A model generated the notes under the pieces. It was not told where the DNA came from, did no database searches, and saw nothing but the letters and a program-made list of their open reading frames with translations. A stretch of 35,385 nt of DNA from Hyphomicrobiales bacterium (GTDB lineage Bacteria; Pseudomonadota; Alphaproteobacteria; Rhizobiales; GCA-2746425): the NCBI GenBank assembly GCA_002746425.1, contig NVXB01000001.1:1-35385 (forward strand). Direction: 5' to 3'. The position numbers and the translations under genes are program-made. The first letter of the stretch is position 1. Each line of letters starts with the position of its first letter. Of this stretch, positions 6,025-13,021 are shown piece after piece.

Positions 6025-6474
6025 TTATGGTTTTATTAAAAAATAATTCCTTATTTTTGGTTTATTCAAAAATTTGTAAATTTCTTCTAATAAAATAACA
6101 TTCCCAAAAACTCTTTTGCGTTTTTTACTTAAAAAAGTAAAGAAATTTTCAGTTTTGCGTTGATTATTACAACTATTACAATTCAACACAATATTTGATG
6201 AATCTAAAGTGCCACCATCTTTTTTACAAATAATATGTTCAAAAGTAACACTATCATGTTTTTGTCTTTTGGTGACAGCTTTCATTTGTTTAGCACAACA
6301 ATAACATAACCCACGTTGTTCCAGAAAAAGTTTTCTTAATTTTATTTTTCTTCTAAATGCTTTATATGAATATATTCGATTATTATCCAAATTAAATTCT
6401 ACACTCAATGTCAATACACAAATATTATCATTAATTTTTTGAAGTTCTTCGAAAAACACATCACAAGAATACAT
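6025..6474 (-). CDS. HNH endonuclease
   Basis: 149 residues. A zinc-binding pair CYCC (57-60), then TFEHIICKKDGG (His80), SSNIVLNC (Asn94, Cys99) and NSCNNQR (Cys102) match the HNH fold with two cysteine knuckles. Family members cut DNA; free-standing phage copies are often homing enzymes placed next to tRNA genes or introns, as here beside the tRNA operon. It has its own promoter at 6508-6536. Confidence 0.8.
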   Translation of the reverse strand: MYSCDVFFEELQKINDNICVLTLSVEFNLDNNRIYSYKAFRRKIKLRKLFLEQRGLCYCCAKQMKAVTKRQKHDSVTFEHIICKKDGGTLDSSNIVLNCNSCNNQRKTENFFTFLSKKRKRVFGNVILLEEIYKFLNKPKIRNYFLIKP

Positions 6475-6507
6475 TTCACTAACCTTTCTGGATCATTCAA
6501 TATAATT

Positions 6508-6536
6508 ATTGTAACCTAATTAATCGAAAAAGTAAA
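6508..6536 (-). promoter_or_regulatory. Early-type promoter for the HNH gene
   Basis: TTTACT (6531-6536), 17 bases, TACAAT (6508-6513) on the minus strand, about 35 bases before the HNH start. Confidence 0.65.
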
Positions 6537-6539
6537 GTT

Positions 6540-6719
6540 TTATTTTTGGGTTTCGTCTAATATTTTTCGAATTCCATTAATAACTTCACTTTCGATTAAA
6601 TCATTTCTCGGACTTAATCGAATTAATGCTTGTGCTAATTGTTTTTCATTTTTGCGGTAATTACGGGAAGCATAATCTCGTTCAACTTCCCGTAATTTTT
6701 CTGATTCTTTTCTAGACAA
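6540..6719 (-). CDS. Hypothetical small charged protein, TTG start
   Basis: A 59-codon frame starting at TTG 6719, overlapping the end of the upstream gene by 8 bases and stopping at 6540. The translation (SRKESEKLREVERDYASRNY and onward) is charged and helical, with codon use like its neighbours. There is no ATG, so the start is inferred from the overlap. No family recognised. Confidence 0.5.
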   Translation of the reverse strand: MSRKESEKLREVERDYASRNYRKNEKQLAQALIRLSPRNDLIESEVINGIRKILDETQK

Positions 6720-7182
6720 TGATCAACTCATATTTCATTTCTTTATCTTTCAAAATTTCTTTGATATCATCCAAATCAACATCACAAAATTCAACAATTT
6801 TCATATTATTTGGATGATAAATTACATGATCCTCCGTGACTTTAAATGGCGTTTCTCTAAAACTTTCATCTTTCCGGGCCATGTAAAGAGTATTATTAGA
6901 ATGAATTAATACATTCATCACCAATTCATGATGACTTTTCATCACTTTGGCATGATCAATTATTTCTTCTTTCAGGGATAATGAATCTAAACAACCTGAA
7001 TCAACATAATAAGTTGCTGTAAAATTTTCGATAAAATTATCTTTCGAAACTTGAACGATTTCATCATTTTTACTATTTAAAATGATGCTTATAGAATGTT
7101 CTTCAGTATTAAGATAATTCCTTAAAAGAATAAAAGGTGAATCAGTTTCGAAAATTTTTAAAACATTAATATCCACAATCAT
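6712..7182 (-). CDS. Hypothetical protein
   Basis: 156 residues from the ATG at 7182, chosen because GAGGAAT lies directly before it; an ATG six codons earlier lacks such a site. Acidic C-terminus (VDLDDIKEILKDKE), no membrane segment, no recognised domain. It overlaps the upstream gene by 17 bases. Confidence 0.7.
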   Translation of the reverse strand: MIVDINVLKIFETDSPFILLRNYLNTEEHSISIILNSKNDEIVQVSKDNFIENFTATYYVDSGCLDSLSLKEEIIDHAKVMKSHHELVMNVLIHSNNTLYMARKDESFRETPFKVTEDHVIYHPNNMKIVEFCDVDLDDIKEILKDKEMKYELIIV

Positions 7183-7789
7183 ATTCCTCAATTTCAACAT
7201 TACCTTTTGTGATGTTGATCATAAAACCATTACCAAAAATTTCTTCAAGGATATCCTCAGATGAACGAATAGATTTTTCAAAAACGTCCATAAAATCTAA
7301 GAATTTCTGAACATTTTCTTCACCAAATTCATTATAAATTGCTTTAGCTTCGACTAATTCTTTTTCGATTTTTGTTTTTGTATCGTGTTTTATGTGCCAA
7401 GGAAGATAATCGCGGTCTTGTTTATGATAACTGTGTTTGGATTTCTTTCTACATTTTTCAGCAAAATCTTTTGGATTATTTTCATAATCAATATAATCTT
7501 GAATTTGTTCTTCTAAACTTTTAATATTAGGCATAGAATCGCCTTCATATTCTTCAAAATCTTCATCTTCTTCTTTTTCTAATTGATAACAAATTTCGCC
7601 TAAAGAAAATTCACAAGGTTCACCATCATTAAAACCTGGTGTATATTGAACCCAATAAATTCTTTTAATGAATGTTGCTTCTTTCAAAATTTCTTGTGCT
7701 GATGAAGTAAGTTCTTTCTGAACAACCTCAGAAAGAACTTTTCGTTTTGTTTCATATTCTGCGATCGCTGCATTGATATTTTCTAACAT
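7166..7789 (-). CDS. Conserved phage hypothetical protein (TQYTPxFNDGEPC-type)
   Basis: 207 residues from the ATG at 7789, preceded by a strong TTAGGAGAATAAAA. It contains IYWVQYTPGFNDGEPCEFSLG, a motif I recognise in many uncharacterised proteins of large phages, within a charged helical protein (an N-terminal helix with EYETKRKVLSEVV and a long helix near the end). Function unknown. Confidence 0.75.
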   Translation of the reverse strand: MLENINAAIAEYETKRKVLSEVVQKELTSSAQEILKEATFIKRIYWVQYTPGFNDGEPCEFSLGEICYQLEKEEDEDFEEYEGDSMPNIKSLEEQIQDYIDYENNPKDFAEKCRKKSKHSYHKQDRDYLPWHIKHDTKTKIEKELVEAKAIYNEFGEENVQKFLDFMDVFEKSIRSSEDILEEIFGNGFMINITKGNVEIEEYDCGY

Positions 7790-7799
7790 TTTTATTCTC

Positions 7800-8162
7800 C
7801 TAATCGTGGTACATTTCTTCTTTTTCTGCAAATCTCTTTTGTCCATAACCTTTCATCCAAGATTTTTCTGGCATATCATCTAGCCATTCTGCAATTGTTG
7901 GGATTTTACCACCAAAGTCTTCCTTGACATGATCCTCAGCGATATCTCTTACAGAAATAATTTTACCATCAGAATTTTCCATCGTGACACCAAAAAGTTG
8001 TTCAGCTAAAAAAATTCCAAATGAATTATGTAAAATAGCTCTATGCTTTACGCTTGGATAAGCGGCTTTTGTCGAATCAAACCAATTGTGGATATGAATA
8101 TAATCTTCAGGGACTCCACCATATCGTCTGACAGAATTCTTAGCATGAATATAGGGTTTCAT
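7800..8162 (-). CDS. DUF6915 family protein
   Basis: 120 residues. AKNSVRRYGGVPEDYIHIHNWFDSTK, then HRAILHNSFGIFLAEQLFG and EDHVKEDFGGKIPTIAEWL, follow the pattern of DUF6915, a small family seen in phages and bacteria. Conserved histidines suggest metal binding or catalysis, but no activity is known. It lies 10 bases upstream of the next gene's start. Confidence 0.72.
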   Translation of the reverse strand: MKPYIHAKNSVRRYGGVPEDYIHIHNWFDSTKAAYPSVKHRAILHNSFGIFLAEQLFGVTMENSDGKIISVRDIAEDHVKEDFGGKIPTIAEWLDDMPEKSWMKGYGQKRFAEKEEMYHD

Positions 8163-8266
8163 TATTTATTCCTTTATTTTAGTAAAATGATGAGAATAGA
8201 TATAACTGCATATCCATGGAGATAATGCAAAAAGCGCATTCCAAGGACGTCTTTTTATGTAATCAA

Positions 8267-8518
8267 TCAAAAGTCTTCATCAATTCTTTCTTCGTATTCA
8301 ATTTCAATTTCTTCACCCTTTTTCACAGCTTCAATTACTTTTTTGATTAATGTTTCGCAATCATGAGGGCTGCTCAAATCCCGATAAAAACGAACATCTT
8401 CAGGTTCAATCCCTTCAGATTGTCTCATCATAGTTGAACCATTAAGTTCAACTGTATGAGTTGAACCATAATCTTCATATTCATCTTTTGGTGTTATAGT
8501 CACAAGTGTAATTTTCAT
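8267..8518 (-). CDS. Hypothetical small acidic protein
   Basis: 83 residues, strongly acidic C-terminus (EIEIEYEERIDEDF). Its ATG overlaps the stop of the frameshifted gene upstream (TAATG). No family recognised. Confidence 0.65.
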   Translation of the reverse strand: MKITLVTITPKDEYEDYGSTHTVELNGSTMMRQSEGIEPEDVRFYRDLSSPHDCETLIKKVIEAVKKGEEIEIEYEERIDEDF

Positions 8519-8770
8519 TATCTTCCTCCAATATTTCGAGCTTCTTCAAATGGCATTTTATCAATTATTTCAATATCGGATACTGTTTCAATCCATGCTC
8601 TAGCGCCACATTTCAATTGATCACCATTATAGACCAATTTAGAGGGACCACTGATAATAACTTCTCTACCATAATAGGTATTGCTTTACAGTATAAACAG
8701 GACGATCTCTACCATCCTTGGTGTTCATAGCAATATGTTGTCTATTCACATGAATAATATGTGGCTTCAT
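8518..8770 (-). pseudogene. Conserved HVN-QH / CGARAW protein, broken by a frameshift
   Basis: From ATG 8770 the frame reads KPHIIHVNRQHIAMNTKDGR, then RPVYTVKQ, and stops shortly after. A +1 shift near GTAAAGCAATACC restores TYYGREVIISGPSKLVYNGD, then QLKCGARAWIETVSD, and a proper stop at 8518. Together these match a small conserved phage/bacterial family (HVNQH...RPVLTVK...GPSxVVYSPDKPLSCGARVW). Either a real recent frameshift or a one-base sequencing error. Gene ends still overlap neighbours by 1-4 bases, as in an intact gene. Confidence 0.7.
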
Positions 8771-8934
8771 GACCAATTACTTCTTCTAAATTTAATAATT
8801 GCCATTGCTCTTTCATTAGCTTCAGTAGGATAAAGAGTTTTATCGCGGGTGCTGTCATAAAACTCGCCATCTTTTAAAAATGCAGCTTCTTTTTCCATTT
8901 GCTTTGATGGAAATTGATAAGTGTTATCTGTCAT
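8767..8934 (-). CDS. Hypothetical small protein behind duplicated start cassettes
   Basis: 55 residues from the ATG at 8934 (MTDNTYQFPSKQME). Upstream, the 15-base unit ATGAAGGACAAAATT occurs twice in tandem, each copy carrying AAGGA followed by an in-frame ATG, so starts at 8964, 8949 and 8934 are all possible. I chose the third because the first two add only repeat-encoded MKDKI units. Function unknown. Confidence 0.6.
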   Translation of the reverse strand: MTDNTYQFPSKQMEKEAAFLKDGEFYDSTRDKTLYPTEANERAMAIIKFRRSNWS

Positions 8935-8960
8935 AATTTTGTCCTTCATAATTTTGTCCT

Positions 8961-9284
8961 TCATGTTTTTGATTCGACCTTGACGATATTTCGTTTCCAA
9001 CTGAAAAAAGGAAACCTTAAACCAGTAACTTTAACATCATAAGTTGTATTTAATTTTAATTCATTATAAACATCTGCAGAATTGAATTTAAAAAACAACC
9101 AGCTATCAGTGTTTTCAAATACTTCGCCATCAGTATAAATGATGTATTTACATTCATCGCGATTACATTCACGATCTTTTTCTGTGACAATGATTGTAAT
9201 TTCTTTAGAATTAGTGTATGGATTAATATAAAAAAATCCACCCATAATAATACTTATTACAAGGATATATCCAAGTGTTTTCAT
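8961..9284 (-). CDS. Membrane-anchored small protein
   Basis: 107 residues from the ATG at 9284, preceded by AGGAAATTTTAAA. One N-terminal membrane anchor (TLGYILVISIIMGGFFYI), then a soluble part with ECNRDECKYIIYTDGEVFEN and KFNSADVYNELKLNTTYDVKV. The soluble part resembles a phage/bacterial family close to DUF1523. It is probably exported or membrane-facing; role unknown. Confidence 0.7.
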   Translation of the reverse strand: MKTLGYILVISIIMGGFFYINPYTNSKEITIIVTEKDRECNRDECKYIIYTDGEVFENTDSWLFFKFNSADVYNELKLNTTYDVKVTGLRFPFFSWKRNIVKVESKT

Positions 9285-9378
9285 TTTAAAATTTCCTATG
9301 TTGAATGTGTGATTTCTTAGTAATTTTGCTTCATCTGCACATAATAGATCCATGTGCAGAGCATCATAAAACCTCTCT

Positions 9379-9675
9379 TTAAACTATATAATAATATGCC
9401 ATGATTTTTTTACGTAGCGAGTTCGCTTCTGGATTATTCTTTAATCCTTCTGGATAAAATTTTAAAAGAGAATTTATTTCTTTAATTAAATACTTTGGTA
9501 CTGTGTGTAAAATATTATCGCCAAGCATTGAATATTTACGCATTTCTTTTTCATTACTAGGATTATCATCATAATAAAACGAATCAACAATTTTATTAAA
9601 TTTGACATATATGTCAAATTGATACTTATTATTAAATGCAATATAACCGTATTCTGGGTTTTGATAAATTAACAT
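9379..9675 (-). CDS. Hypothetical protein
   Basis: 98 residues, rich in Tyr and Asn, no recognised domain. Preceded by AAGGGAATTTATT and by its own promoter at 9697-9725. Confidence 0.65.
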   Translation of the reverse strand: MLIYQNPEYGYIAFNNKYQFDIYVKFNKIVDSFYYDDNPSNEKEMRKYSMLGDNILHTVPKYLIKEINSLLKFYPEGLKNNPEANSLRKKIMAYYYIV

Positions 9676-9696
9676 AATAAATTCCCTTTCATGAGA

Positions 9697-9725
9697 ATTA
9701 TAATATAATTTAGCTTTAAAGTAAA
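9697..9725 (-). promoter_or_regulatory. Early-type promoter
   Basis: TTTACT (9720-9725), 17 bases, TATAAT (9697-9702), upstream of the 9379-9675 gene; overlaps the last codons of the gene at 9716-10168. Confidence 0.7.
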
Positions 9726-10168
9726 CTAGAAAGTTTTGATTTTATGAAAAATTTTGCGGCATCCATAGTATACTTTAATGGGATTTTAAACATATCACAT
9801 ATGAATTTAACATTATCATATCGATAGAATTTTTTTGGACAAACAACTATAACTTTTCCTGATTTAGCAAATAAACCAAGTTCAAGTAGTGTTATTGGTG
9901 ATTTTGAATCTTTTAAGAAATTATAGAGAATAATATCAGCTTTATTCTGTGCATCCATTTCCCACATAATTTGATCTGATAATTCTTTAGCACCTGCGTC
10001 AGGGTCCCAATCTTTTCTTCTAGGATTTAGAATAGAAAAATTTTCTTCATTTAATTGATTAGCTAATTTATCCTGCCAATCGACTACTGTGCCATTATCA
10101 ATAGAACCACCCAAAAACACGGAAGGTCCTAATTTTTTGGGTAATTTATCCGGTGCTTCATAAATCAT
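9716..10168 (-). CDS. Nucleoside 2-deoxyribosyltransferase-like protein
   Basis: 150 residues. SVFLGGSIDNGTVVDWQ, then ILNPRRKDWDPD, QIMWEMDAQNKADIILYNF and SPITLLELGLFA, follow the order of the Nuc_deoxyri_tr2 family (PF15891). The conserved E-L-G near residue 103 and the GGSI loop are in place. The family moves or hydrolyses the base of (deoxy)nucleotides, so a role in the phage nucleotide pool is likely. It lies between a tRNA-Thr and small genes. Confidence 0.8.
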   Translation of the reverse strand: MIYEAPDKLPKKLGPSVFLGGSIDNGTVVDWQDKLANQLNEENFSILNPRRKDWDPDAGAKELSDQIMWEMDAQNKADIILYNFLKDSKSPITLLELGLFAKSGKVIVVCPKKFYRYDNVKFICDMFKIPLKYTMDAAKFFIKSKLSSLL

Positions 10169-10185
10169 TCTTTAATCCTTTAATT

Positions 10186-10261
10186 TGGTGCCGATACCAA
10201 GATTCGAACTCGGGACCTTCGTATTACAAGTACGCTGCTCTACCAACTGAGCTATATCGGC
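10186..10261 (-). tRNA. tRNA-Thr (TGT), copy 2
   Basis: Acceptor GCCGATA/TATCGGC, anticodon loop CTTGTAA (TGT), same T-arm as copy 1, encoded CCA at 10186-10188. The first pair of the anticodon stem is G-A. Its first base is the last base of the TAG stop of the upstream gene. Confidence 0.9.
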
Positions 10262-10446
10262 TAAAATGGGATATCATCCCCTAAATCTATAGAACAATTG
10301 TATCGATGAAAAAATCCTAAACAAGTGCATTCACACCATTTCTCCTCATGTTCTATTTCTTTTTGTATTTCTTCAATGAAAATTCTTTTAGCTTCCTCAA
10401 ATGATTTAGCTTCTATAAATTTCCCGCATTTAAATCGATAATACAT
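10261..10446 (-). CDS. Hypothetical small protein
   Basis: 61 residues from the ATG at 10446 (MYYRFKCGKFIEA), chosen because AGGATTTTTATA precedes it. It contains FEEAKRIFIEEIQKEIEHEEKWCECTC, an amphipathic helix followed by a CxCxC cluster. The TAG stop at 10261-10263 shares its G with the first base of tRNA-Thr. Confidence 0.65.
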   Translation of the reverse strand: MYYRFKCGKFIEAKSFEEAKRIFIEEIQKEIEHEEKWCECTCLGFFHRYNCSIDLGDDIPF

Positions 10447-10456
10447 TATAAAAATC

Positions 10457-10669
10457 CTAATATTGTGATAATTCGCTTTTTGCTTCTTTAATATTTCGAT
10501 ATAAACAATTCCAACACATTGATAAAACTCTAATAACATCTTTATCTTTTTTAAATTTCTTTAGTACACTTCGAAGTTGTTTATTAGACAATTTATCTTT
10601 CGTCCAAGCCAACGGCTGATATTTGCCGTCATCAATTTCTAGTGCAAGAATAAAACAATTTTGTTCCAT
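10457..10669 (-). CDS. Hypothetical small basic protein
   Basis: 70 residues, basic middle (SVLKKFKKDKDVIRVL), no family recognised. Follows tRNA-Ser by 16 bases; its start is preceded by GAGGACATATATT. Confidence 0.6.
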   Translation of the reverse strand: MEQNCFILALEIDDGKYQPLAWTKDKLSNKQLRSVLKKFKKDKDVIRVLSMCWNCLYRNIKEAKSELSQY

Positions 10670-10685
10670 AATATATGTCCTCTAG

Positions 10686-10777
10686 TGGCGGAAGAAACAG
10701 GATTCGAACCTGTGGAAGCCTTAAGGCCTCGCCGATTTTCAAAACCGGTGCATTAAACCTGACTCTGCCATTCTTCC
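10686..10777 (-). tRNA. tRNA-Ser (TGA)
   Basis: A class II tRNA with acceptor GGAAGAA/TTCTTCC, anticodon arm CCGGT-TTTGAAA-ATCGG (TGA), a long variable arm (GGCCTTAAGGCT region), T-arm ACAGG-TTCGAAT-CCTGT, G73 and encoded CCA. Confidence 0.93.
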
Positions 10778-11046
10778 TAATTATAGTTTTCAATACATTC
10801 CCATATTGATTTAATACAACATTTATCGATTTTAGGAAATGTATTGAATTTTAATATTTGTTGTAACATCCATTTCGGTGTTATATCTTCAACTTGCACG
10901 ACTGTATCTGCGTCGGCATGTCCGCTATGAATAATCCAAATTGAGGGTCCGAGCCACCTAACTTCACAACCAATCATTTCTAATGCTATGAGGCATTTAC
11001 GGTGATCTACGGTTTTAAATTTAACATCTAAATCAAGTATGCTCAT
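10777..11046 (-). CDS. Hypothetical protein
   Basis: 89 residues from the ATG at 11046, preceded by AAGGAAATTAAA; a TTG at 11064 is weaker. It contains GCEVRWLGPSIWIIHSGHADADTVVQ, reminiscent of a small alpha/beta domain, but I cannot name a family. Its TAG stop shares its last base with the first base of tRNA-Ser. Confidence 0.65.
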   Translation of the reverse strand: MSILDLDVKFKTVDHRKCLIALEMIGCEVRWLGPSIWIIHSGHADADTVVQVEDITPKWMLQQILKFNTFPKIDKCCIKSIWECIENYN

Positions 11047-11064
11047 TTTAATTTCCTTGTTCAA

Positions 11065-11385
11065 TTACCATATGTAATCTTTATAACTCTTTTTGTCACA
11101 AAAAGATATATCATCACGATCTTTATTTATATATCTGTATAAGTCTTGTTTTGTTCTACGACGTATTTTTCTATTTGAATAGTGTTTCTCAACATCACCA
11201 TACATCTTAAATGTTACAGGACAGCCATCTCGTAATGATTCTGCATATTCCTTTATAACATCTTCCAGCGTGGTTTTACGTAAACGTAATCCAAATACAT
11301 ATTTTTCACCTACATTATGTTTTATGTAAGTTTCAATGTTACCATATCCTAAATCAATCCACGATTTTCTATAAGTTCTTGACAT
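11065..11385 (-). CDS. Hypothetical basic protein
   Basis: 106 residues, Arg/Lys/Tyr-rich (HYSNRKIRRRTKQDLYRYIN), likely to contact nucleic acid but with no recognised domain. The start has a good AGGAGAAAGAA site. Confidence 0.65.
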   Translation of the reverse strand: MSRTYRKSWIDLGYGNIETYIKHNVGEKYVFGLRLRKTTLEDVIKEYAESLRDGCPVTFKMYGDVEKHYSNRKIRRRTKQDLYRYINKDRDDISFCDKKSYKDYIW

Positions 11386-11406
11386 TTCTTTCTCCTAATA
11401 ATTAAA

Positions 11407-11439
11407 TTAAAAGATGTCAAGCTCTTTGTAATGTTTCAT
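11407..11439 (-). CDS. Possible 10-residue leader peptide
   Basis: MKHYKELDIF with stop, placed directly after the promoter at 11450-11478 and with AAGGAAAATAAT before the ATG. It ends 22 bases before the next gene. It could be a leader peptide; very short, so low certainty. Confidence 0.3.
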   Translation of the reverse strand: MKHYKELDIF

Positions 11440-11449
11440 ATTATTTTCC

Positions 11450-11478
11450 TTTATAAAACAAATTGATTTATAAGTACA
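11450..11478 (-). promoter_or_regulatory. Early-type promoter
   Basis: TGTACT (11473-11478), 17 bases, TATAAA (11450-11455) on the minus strand, immediately after the structural-like gene and upstream of the 11065-11385 gene. Confidence 0.7.
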
Positions 11479-11483
11479 CTCTT

Positions 11484-12260
11484 TTATTCGTCTATCAGTG
11501 TTATTTCAATCTCTACTGACGTTTTAGTAGTACCAGTAGAGCCTCTTGAATATGCAGTAATTTCAGACATAGGCGGAAATGGACCGCTGGGAGCTTTAGG
11601 TCTAAATTCAGTATAATGTTCAACACCATCATAAAGTTGAATAACTTCATGTGCTTTATAAGGAGGTGCAGTTTGAGTGATATCTGCATTAAAGTAAAAA
11701 ATAAAATCTGCAGTTTTATCAGTATCTGTTGTCATTAGAATATAATCAATAAATCCGCGTTTACCTTTTGGTATAACGAATGAACCAATATGTGCTTTAG
11801 CAAATGCTAAATCATCAATATCAATTTCCGCCCAATCCTCTGATCCTGCTGCATCTTCAATTATAATTGTTCCTGCATGAGAATTTTCATAAGAACCAGA
11901 AGCATACACATCAACATCATGTAATCTTAGAAAAGTATTTACTGTATTTGCTGAAGCTGAAGTTCCTGCTGTATCAATAATTTCATCAATTTCGTCTCCT
12001 GCGATATCAATTCCTCTAAGTCTAATACTTCTAGCTCCTACACCTGCCACAGTATCTGCAGCATTTCCTGCCTTCACTCTAAGTTTAGTAGCTCCAGAAA
12101 TTTGAGGAGTTCTATAAATTCCATTTTCACATATATGCTCAAATGATGTAGGAGTTTGAGTATTTCTACCAAATATATGGTAATCATCAATTCCTTTTAA
12201 TCTTCCGTCAGCCATTAAGAGAGGATAATCAAAATTACTAATATTTCTTAGTTTAGCCAT
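11484..12260 (-). CDS. Probable virion structural protein (late gene)
   Basis: 258 residues, low in cysteine, rich in Ala, Gly, Thr and Asp, with beta-strand patterns (ATKLRVKAGNAADTVAGVGA, TIIIEDAAGSEDWAEIDIDD, SVEIEITLIDE). The style is that of phage decoration or capsid/tail-associated proteins, although no exact family is recognised. The best support is its own T4-type late promoter (12285-12292) and an RBS-masking hairpin. It stands alone among early-type genes. Confidence 0.65.
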   Translation of the reverse strand: MAKLRNISNFDYPLLMADGRLKGIDDYHIFGRNTQTPTSFEHICENGIYRTPQISGATKLRVKAGNAADTVAGVGARSIRLRGIDIAGDEIDEIIDTAGTSASANTVNTFLRLHDVDVYASGSYENSHAGTIIIEDAAGSEDWAEIDIDDLAFAKAHIGSFVIPKGKRGFIDYILMTTDTDKTADFIFYFNADITQTAPPYKAHEVIQLYDGVEHYTEFRPKAPSGPFPPMSEITAYSRGSTGTTKTSVEIEITLIDE

Positions 12261-12266
12261 AAATTT

Positions 12267-12304
12267 ATTCCTTTTTATTATTATTATTTATAATAAAAAG
12301 GAAT
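12267..12304 (-). promoter_or_regulatory. RBS-masking hairpin with a late promoter in its loop
   Basis: A 15-bp perfect inverted repeat (12267-12281 with 12290-12304, 8-base loop). On the minus-strand RNA its 3' arm contains AAGGAAT, the ribosome site of the structural gene. Read-through RNA from the tRNA genes upstream would mask this site. RNA started from the late promoter inside the hairpin would lack the 5' arm and be translated. T4 genes such as e and soc use this arrangement. Confidence 0.7.
12285..12292 (-). promoter_or_regulatory. T4-type late promoter TATAAATA
   Basis: Exact TATAAATA on the minus strand, 25 bases before the ATG of the structural-like gene. The window also encodes gp55 and gp45, which recognise and activate such promoters in T4. 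Confidence 0.7.
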
Positions 12305-12305
12305 A

Positions 12306-12382
12306 TGGTCAGGGACTCGGGAATTGAACCAGCGTCCCAGGCTTCCAAGGCCTATACTTTCACCAGACTAAGCTATACAGAG
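12306..12382 (-). tRNA. tRNA-Pro-like (TGG), degenerate acceptor
   Basis: Anticodon arm TAGGC-CTTGGAA-GCCTG (TGG) and encoded CCA are clear. The D-stem is weak, and the acceptor strands CTCTGTA and GTCCCTG pair badly. GGGAC and GTCCC around the T-arm are complementary, suggesting an alternative fold. Possibly decaying or in need of 5'-end repair. Confidence 0.6.
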
Positions 12383-12388
12383 AAATAT

Positions 12389-12464
12389 TGGAGTTATTGA
12401 CAGGACTCGAACCTGCATAATACGGATTTGCAATCCGTTACCTAACCAATTCAGTCACAATAAC
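12389..12464 (-). tRNA. tRNA-Cys (GCA)
   Basis: Acceptor GTTATTG/CAATAAC perfect, anticodon arm ACGGA-TTGCAAA-TCCGT (GCA), T-arm GCAGG-TTCGAGT-CCTGT, T73 and encoded CCA. Confidence 0.92.
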
Positions 12465-12467
12465 AAT

Positions 12468-12544
12468 TGGTCCCGAGTATAGGATTTGAACCTATCCTTC
12501 CTGATCCACAATCAAGCGTGCTAACCAGCTAACACTATCTCGGT
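12468..12544 (-). tRNA. tRNA-His (GTG) overlapping the Smr gene
   Basis: Anticodon arm CTTGA-TTGTGGA-TCAGG (GTG), D-stem GTGT/GCAC, T-arm ATAGG-TTCAAAT-CCTAT, A73, encoded CCA. By canonical counting the acceptor is ACCGAGA/ACTCGGG: five central pairs, but A1-G72 and A7-A66 do not pair. There is no G-1/C73 as in most bacteria; A73 without G-1 is an alphaproteobacterial trait. The 5' 10 bases double as the last codons and TAG stop of the Smr gene. Confidence 0.85.
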
Positions 12545-12783
12545 AATAATTTTATAACAAATGAACCTTTATGAAAATCTTCATGGATTTCTTTTATATA
12601 CGGTTTAAATACAGGATTACTCATCCATCGTTCAAATTCTTTTTTCATTTTTCCACTTCTACCAGTAATAATTTTAACTGTTTTCTTACCACTCAGGGCA
12701 TGAATTTTTATGAAACTTAAAGTTAAATTATATCCTTGTTGCACTGTTTTACCATGTAAATCCATAATATAATGTAATGACAT
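12535..12783 (-). CDS. Smr-domain protein
   Basis: 82 residues. MDLHGKTVQQG (DLHG at 8-11) and VKIITGRSG (residues 36-44) match the two signature motifs of the small MutS-related (Smr) domain, here as a stand-alone domain of normal size. Smr domains nick DNA or cleave RNA. The TAG stop is within tRNA-His (12468-12544). It has its own promoter at 12812-12840 and ribosome site AGGAGAATAAT. Confidence 0.8.
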   Translation of the reverse strand: MSLHYIMDLHGKTVQQGYNLTLSFIKIHALSGKKTVKIITGRSGKMKKEFERWMSNPVFKPYIKEIHEDFHKGSFVIKLLPR

Positions 12784-12811
12784 ATTATTCTCCTATTGTT
12801 GTTTCTAAAAT

Positions 12812-12840
12812 ATTATAATCAAATTTTCAGGGGAAGTACA
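12812..12840 (-). promoter_or_regulatory. Early-type promoter for smr and downstream tRNAs
   Basis: TGTACT (12835-12840), 17 bases, TATAAT (12812-12817). The leader after it (TTTAGAAACAA) resembles the leaders at 19557 and 19935. Confidence 0.7.
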
Positions 12841-12848
12841 CTGATACT

Positions 12849-12936
12849 TGGTCCGTTTAGAGGGAGTCGAACCCCCACAGCATTAAGCCACTGATTTACA
12901 GTCAGCTAGTCTCGCCACATGACTAGGTGTAAACGG
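12849..12936 (-). tRNA. tRNA-Tyr (GTA)
   Basis: Class II tRNA with acceptor CCGTTTA/TAAACGG, anticodon arm GCTGA-CTGTAAA-TCAGT (GTA), long variable arm, T-arm with TTCGACT, A73 and encoded CCA. Confidence 0.9.
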
Positions 12937-12961
12937 TTATTTTCAAAGATCCTGTCCGAAG

Positions 12962-12998
12962 ACATTAAAAAACCCTCTAAAATTTCTCTTAGAGGGTT
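12962..12998 (-). terminator. Rho-independent terminator
   Basis: A 10-bp stem AACCCTCTAA (12971-12980) with TTAGAGGGTT (12989-12998), followed on the minus strand by TTTTTTAAT. It ends the transcript carrying the tRNA at 13251 and the 24-residue frame at 13022. Confidence 0.82.
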
Positions 12999-13021
12999 GA
13001 TTTATTAGAAAGCTAACTTAC

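Noticed and set aside
8224..8262. Terminator from the GCATT/AATGC hairpin
   Set aside because: Only five pairs and no T-run on the minus strand.
10686..10777. Suppressor tRNA from the TGA anticodon
   Set aside because: Anticodon TGA reads the Ser codon UCA, and the long variable arm confirms tRNA-Ser; no stop-codon reassignment is visible in the genes.
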